From Pseudomonadota bacterium (GTDB lineage Bacteria; Pseudomonadota; Alphaproteobacteria; Acetobacterales; Acetobacteraceae), in contig JAKAZX010000125.1 of NCBI GenBank assembly GCA_021826485.1, positions 1-9,810 on the forward strand: a stretch of DNA of 9,810 nt. Direction: 5' to 3'. A program made the translations under genes and the position numbers. The stretch's first letter is position 1. Every line of letters starts with the position of its first letter. The notes beneath the pieces are model-generated. The model saw nothing but the letters and a program-made list of their open reading frames with translations, was not told where the DNA came from and searched no databases. This document shows positions 7,461-9,810 of this stretch, in pieces.

Positions 7461-8899
7461 GGCGGCTGTGGCTGGTGCTGGCGCTCGGCGCCTGCACCGT
7501 CGGCCCCGACTACCGCACGCCGCCGGCGCCGGTGCCGATCGCGTACAAGGAACTGGCCGGCTGGACGATCGCCGCACCCGCCGCGGAAGCGCCAAAGGGC
7601 GCGTGGTGGGCGGTGTTCGACGATCCGGTGCTGGACCGGCTGGAGCGGCAGGTCGCCGTGACCAACCAGACCGTCGTTCAGGCGGAGGCGAACTACCGCC
7701 AGGCCCGCGCCCTGGTGGCGGAGGCGCAGGCCGGCCTGTTCCCGACGCTCAGCGTCAGCCCGGCGGTCAGCCGCAGCAGCCTCAACGGCTCGTTCGGCGC
7801 ATTCGGCGGCGGCAGCGTCGGCAAGGCGTTCACCCAGTACAGCATCGAGGGCGCGGCCGGCTGGGATCTCGATGTGTGGGGGCGCATCCGCCGGCAGATC
7901 GAGGCGCAGCAGGCGGTGGCGGAGGTGAGTGCGGCCGACCTCGCCAACGCGACGCTGGCGGCGCAGGCGACGCTCGCCACCGACTATTTCGATCTGCGCG
8001 CCGAGGATTCGCTCGTGCTGCTGTTGCAGCAGACCATCGACGCCTACACGCGCGCGCTGCAGATCACGCAGAACGAATACGATGCCGGCACCGCATCCCG
8101 CGGCGATGTCGTCACCGCCGATGCGCAGCTCAAGACCGTGATCGCGCAGTTGGCGGGCGTTGCCGTGCAGCGCACGCAGTACGAGCACGCGATCGCCGTG
8201 CTGACCGGCCACGCGCCGGCGGAACTCAGTATCGCCCCCGCACCGCTCGCCTCCGCCGTGCCGGTGGTGCCGCCCGGAATGCCGGCAACGCTGCTGCAGC
8301 GCCGCCCCGATATCGCGGCGGCGGAGCGGACGATGGCGCAGCAGAACGCGCTGATTGGCGTCGCCATTGCCGCCTATTATCCGGACATCACGCTCAGCGG
8401 CACGCTGGGCTTCGCGGGCGCGCCTCTGCAATCGCTGTTCACCGTCGCCAACCGCGTCTGGTCGCTCGGCGCCGCGGCCAGCGAGCCGGTGATCGAGGGC
8501 GGGCTGCGGCTGGCCACCGTCGCTGCCGCGCATGCGTCCTATGACGGCGCGGTCGCCGCCTATCGGCAGACCGTGCTCGGCGCCTTGCAGCAGGTGGAGG
8601 ACGAGATCGCCGCGCTGCATATCCTGGAACAGCAGGCGGCGGCGGAGACGGCGGCCGTCGCCTCGGCGCAGCGCGCGGTGGATGTGACGCTCAACGAGTA
8701 CCGCGCCGGCACCGTCGTCTACACCGCCGTCATCACCGAACAGACGCTGCTGCTGGCCGACCAGCAGACCGCGCTGGCAGTGCAGCAGAGCCGGCTGGTC
8801 GCCGCGGTCGGGCTGATCGCGGCGCTGGGCGGCGGCTGGCAGGCGGCCGACCTGCCGCCATCCGTGCCGTTCAATCCGGGGGCGGTGATCCTGCCCTGA
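7457..8899 (+). CDS. Outer-membrane efflux lipoprotein, NodT/OprM-type OMF
   Basis: This is the outer-membrane channel of the tripartite pump, 480 residues, normal for the family. The ATG overlaps the mdtC stop (ATGA), supporting translational coupling; no strong Shine-Dalgarno is visible before it. The start is supported by a short lipoprotein signal: MRRLWLVLALGAC with lipobox LGAC, C13 being the predicted lipidated cysteine, followed by the family-typical CTVGPDY. Two outer-membrane efflux (OEP) repeats follow, about 57-255 and 275-460. Visible family motifs are WWAVFDDPVLDRL (49-62), GWDLDVWGRIRR (135-146), a first EYDAGTASRGDV helix-turn motif (197-208), LLQRRPDIAAAE (279-290), EPVIEGGLR (343-351), the matching EYRAGTVVYT in repeat 2 (424-433) and a closing LGGGW (457-461). 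Its place after mdtC suggests it serves this pump, unlike E. coli MdtABC, which uses TolC. The signal peptide is short (12 residues), so an upstream start cannot be wholly excluded. Confidence 0.95.
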   Translation: MRRLWLVLALGACTVGPDYRTPPAPVPIAYKELAGWTIAAPAAEAPKGAWWAVFDDPVLDRLERQVAVTNQTVVQAEANYRQARALVAEAQAGLFPTLSVSPAVSRSSLNGSFGAFGGGSVGKAFTQYSIEGAAGWDLDVWGRIRRQIEAQQAVAEVSAADLANATLAAQATLATDYFDLRAEDSLVLLLQQTIDAYTRALQITQNEYDAGTASRGDVVTADAQLKTVIAQLAGVAVQRTQYEHAIAVLTGHAPAELSIAPAPLASAVPVVPPGMPATLLQRRPDIAAAERTMAQQNALIGVAIAAYYPDITLSGTLGFAGAPLQSLFTVANRVWSLGAAASEPVIEGGLRLATVAAAHASYDGAVAAYRQTVLGALQQVEDEIAALHILEQQAAAETAAVASAQRAVDVTLNEYRAGTVVYTAVITEQTLLLADQQTALAVQQSRLVAAVGLIAALGGGWQAADLPPSVPFNPGAVILP

Positions 8900-8913
8900 C
8901 GCGGGCGTGCCGC

Positions 8914-9810
8914 TCAGTGCCGCAGCGCCCGCTCCGGCGACAGATCCAGGTCGGCGAGGCGGGTCAGCAGTTGCACCAGCCGCGCCTGGGTGTGCGTGTC
9001 GGTGCGCGCCATCACGCCAGCCAGGTGGCGGCGCACCGTGTTCAGGCTGATCCCCAGCACGGCCCCGATCTCCCGCAATTCACGGCCTTCGGCCAGCAGC
9101 GCGGCGACGGCCGCCTGCGCCGGGCTGAGGCCCAACATCTCGCGCAGCAGCGCCGCCCCCGGCGGGCGGGCATCGTCCAGGTCGGCAACCGTCACCACGA
9201 TGCGCGCGGGGGAGGGGAACAGGCTGCCGCGATCCGGCCGGCGCGGCGCGATCCGCACCACGTAGGGCCGCCGGGCGGACCGGCGCGATACCGTCAGGCC
9301 GCCGCCCTGCGGCTGGTCGGGATCCGCCGCCGCCCGCAGCAGGGCATAAAGCCGCCGGGCGGCCTGCGGGTCGGACGCGGTCAGCACGCCCTGCTGCATC
9401 GCCAGCCCGTCCTGCTCCGCCAGCAGCCGCTCGGCGGCCGCATTGGCGTACAGCGGCCGGCCGGCGCGATCGAGCACCAGCATCGCCGTGGGCCAGAGGT
9501 GCATCACGCCTTCCAGCGCCAGGCCCGTCGAGGCCAGGTCCGGCATCCCCTCCGCGATCGCCACGGCGCGGCGCAGATGCGGCATGAAGCGGGCCAGCCG
9601 CGCGGCATCCTCGGGCACGAATTCGCCGCGTCCGGGCGGGCGGGTCAGGTTCATCACCGCCGCTTCCTGCCCCTGGCGCCAGACCATCAGGCCCAGCACG
9701 CCGTGGATATCGCGGCGCAGCAGAAACTCATTGTAATATTCCGACTGCACCAGCCGCGGCTTGCGCACCACCTGCCAGTCGATCAGGAAGGCCCCCGCGG
9801 ACAGCCCGAC
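8914..9810 (-). CDS. LuxR-family (GerE-type HTH) transcriptional regulator, 5' partial
   Basis: This is a DNA-binding regulator read on the minus strand; 298 residues are visible. The frame is open to base 9810, and the segment before the GTG at 9771 (VGLSAGAFLIDWQV) looks like continuing protein, so the true start probably lies beyond the window. Visible parts: an N-terminal sensor-like region containing SEYYNEFLLRRDIHGVLGL and ending near PHLRRAVAIAEGM; a PAS-like segment (about 9328-9504, with AMLVLDRAGRPLYANAAAERLL); a beta-rich linker (RIVVTVADLDD); and a C-terminal GerE/LuxR helix-turn-helix (about 8965-9132, LSPAQAAVAALLAEGRELREIG then GISLNTVRRHLAGVMART). No acyl-homoserine-lactone-binding domain or response-regulator receiver domain is recognisable in the visible part, so its signal is unknown. 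The gene converges on the efflux operon with 14 bases between stop codons. Regulation of the pump is possible but not shown. Confidence 0.88.
   Translation of the reverse strand, partial: VGLSAGAFLIDWQVVRKPRLVQSEYYNEFLLRRDIHGVLGLMVWRQGQEAAVMNLTRPPGRGEFVPEDAARLARFMPHLRRAVAIAEGMPDLASTGLALEGVMHLWPTAMLVLDRAGRPLYANAAAERLLAEQDGLAMQQGVLTASDPQAARRLYALLRAAADPDQPQGGGLTVSRRSARRPYVVRIAPRRPDRGSLFPSPARIVVTVADLDDARPPGAALLREMLGLSPAQAAVAALLAEGRELREIGAVLGISLNTVRRHLAGVMARTDTHTQARLVQLLTRLADLDLSPERALRH

Noticed and set aside
3417..7595. Very long open frame on the minus strand (1392 codons) antisense to mdtB and mdtC.
   Set aside because: The translation is low-complexity Arg/His/Gln/Asp/Gly/Ala-rich with no recognisable domain or membrane segments. 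It lies opposite two strongly conserved transporter genes and is the usual product of GC-biased third codon positions in the sense genes.
7394..8620. 408-codon minus-strand open frame opposite the outer-membrane factor gene.
   Set aside because: It is antisense to a clear OMF gene, rich in Arg/Gly/His/Gln, with no recognisable domain; it is a GC-composition artefact.
8901..8932. Inverted repeat GCGGGCG (8901-8907) / CGCCCGC (8926-8932) between and into the convergent gene ends, as a possible terminator.
   Set aside because: The stem is a perfect 7 bp, but the loop is 18 bases, there is no T-run on either side, and part lies inside the regulator's coding end. In DNA this GC-rich such repeats are frequent. 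A term-seq 3' end map would decide.
1..9810. tRNA, rRNA, CRISPR array, insertion sequence, attachment site or riboswitch.
   Set aside because: No transposase motif, terminal inverted repeats, regularly spaced repeats or tRNA-like folds were seen, and nearly the whole window is covered by conserved coding sequence.

Overview
This is a high-GC window (by eye about two thirds G+C or more) from a Gram-negative bacterium. It carries four genes of an MdtABC-type RND multidrug efflux operon on the + strand and one LuxR-type transcriptional regulator on the - strand, converging on the operon. The protein sequences, GTG starts and the mix of an MdtB/MdtC pair with a NodT-type outer membrane lipoprotein suggest a proteobacterium. 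An alphaproteobacterium (for example Rhodospirillales/Acetobacteraceae-like) is my best guess, but it is only an inference from style and not a taxonomic assignment.

Layout: 1-1062 is a periplasmic adaptor (mdtA-like, 5' end off the window); 1101-4208 is the inner-membrane transporter mdtB; 4209-7460 is its paralogue mdtC, whose GTG start directly abuts the mdtB stop; 7457-8899 is an outer-membrane factor lipoprotein overlapping mdtC by 4 bases (ATGA). A 14-base gap then separates the operon from the 3' end of the LuxR-family gene (8914-9810, - strand, 5' end off the window). Almost every base is coding; no stretch over 300 bases lacks a gene. No promoter of either transcription unit is visible, because both start outside the window.

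How it works together: MdtB and MdtC are expected to form a mixed trimer in the inner membrane, driven by protons. The adaptor bridges it to the outer-membrane channel, giving one tripartite pump from one transcript. Unlike the E. coli mdtABC locus, which borrows TolC, this operon brings its own outer-membrane channel. The LuxR-type gene could regulate the operon, but the convergent arrangement gives no direct evidence for this.

I do not see a previously undescribed system here. The points most worth a second look are a ~60-residue Ala/Thr-rich insertion in MdtC near the docking domain, a hexaglycine run encoded by a GGC repeat at the position of the AcrB switch loop in MdtC, and near-identical DNA blocks shared by mdtB and mdtC.
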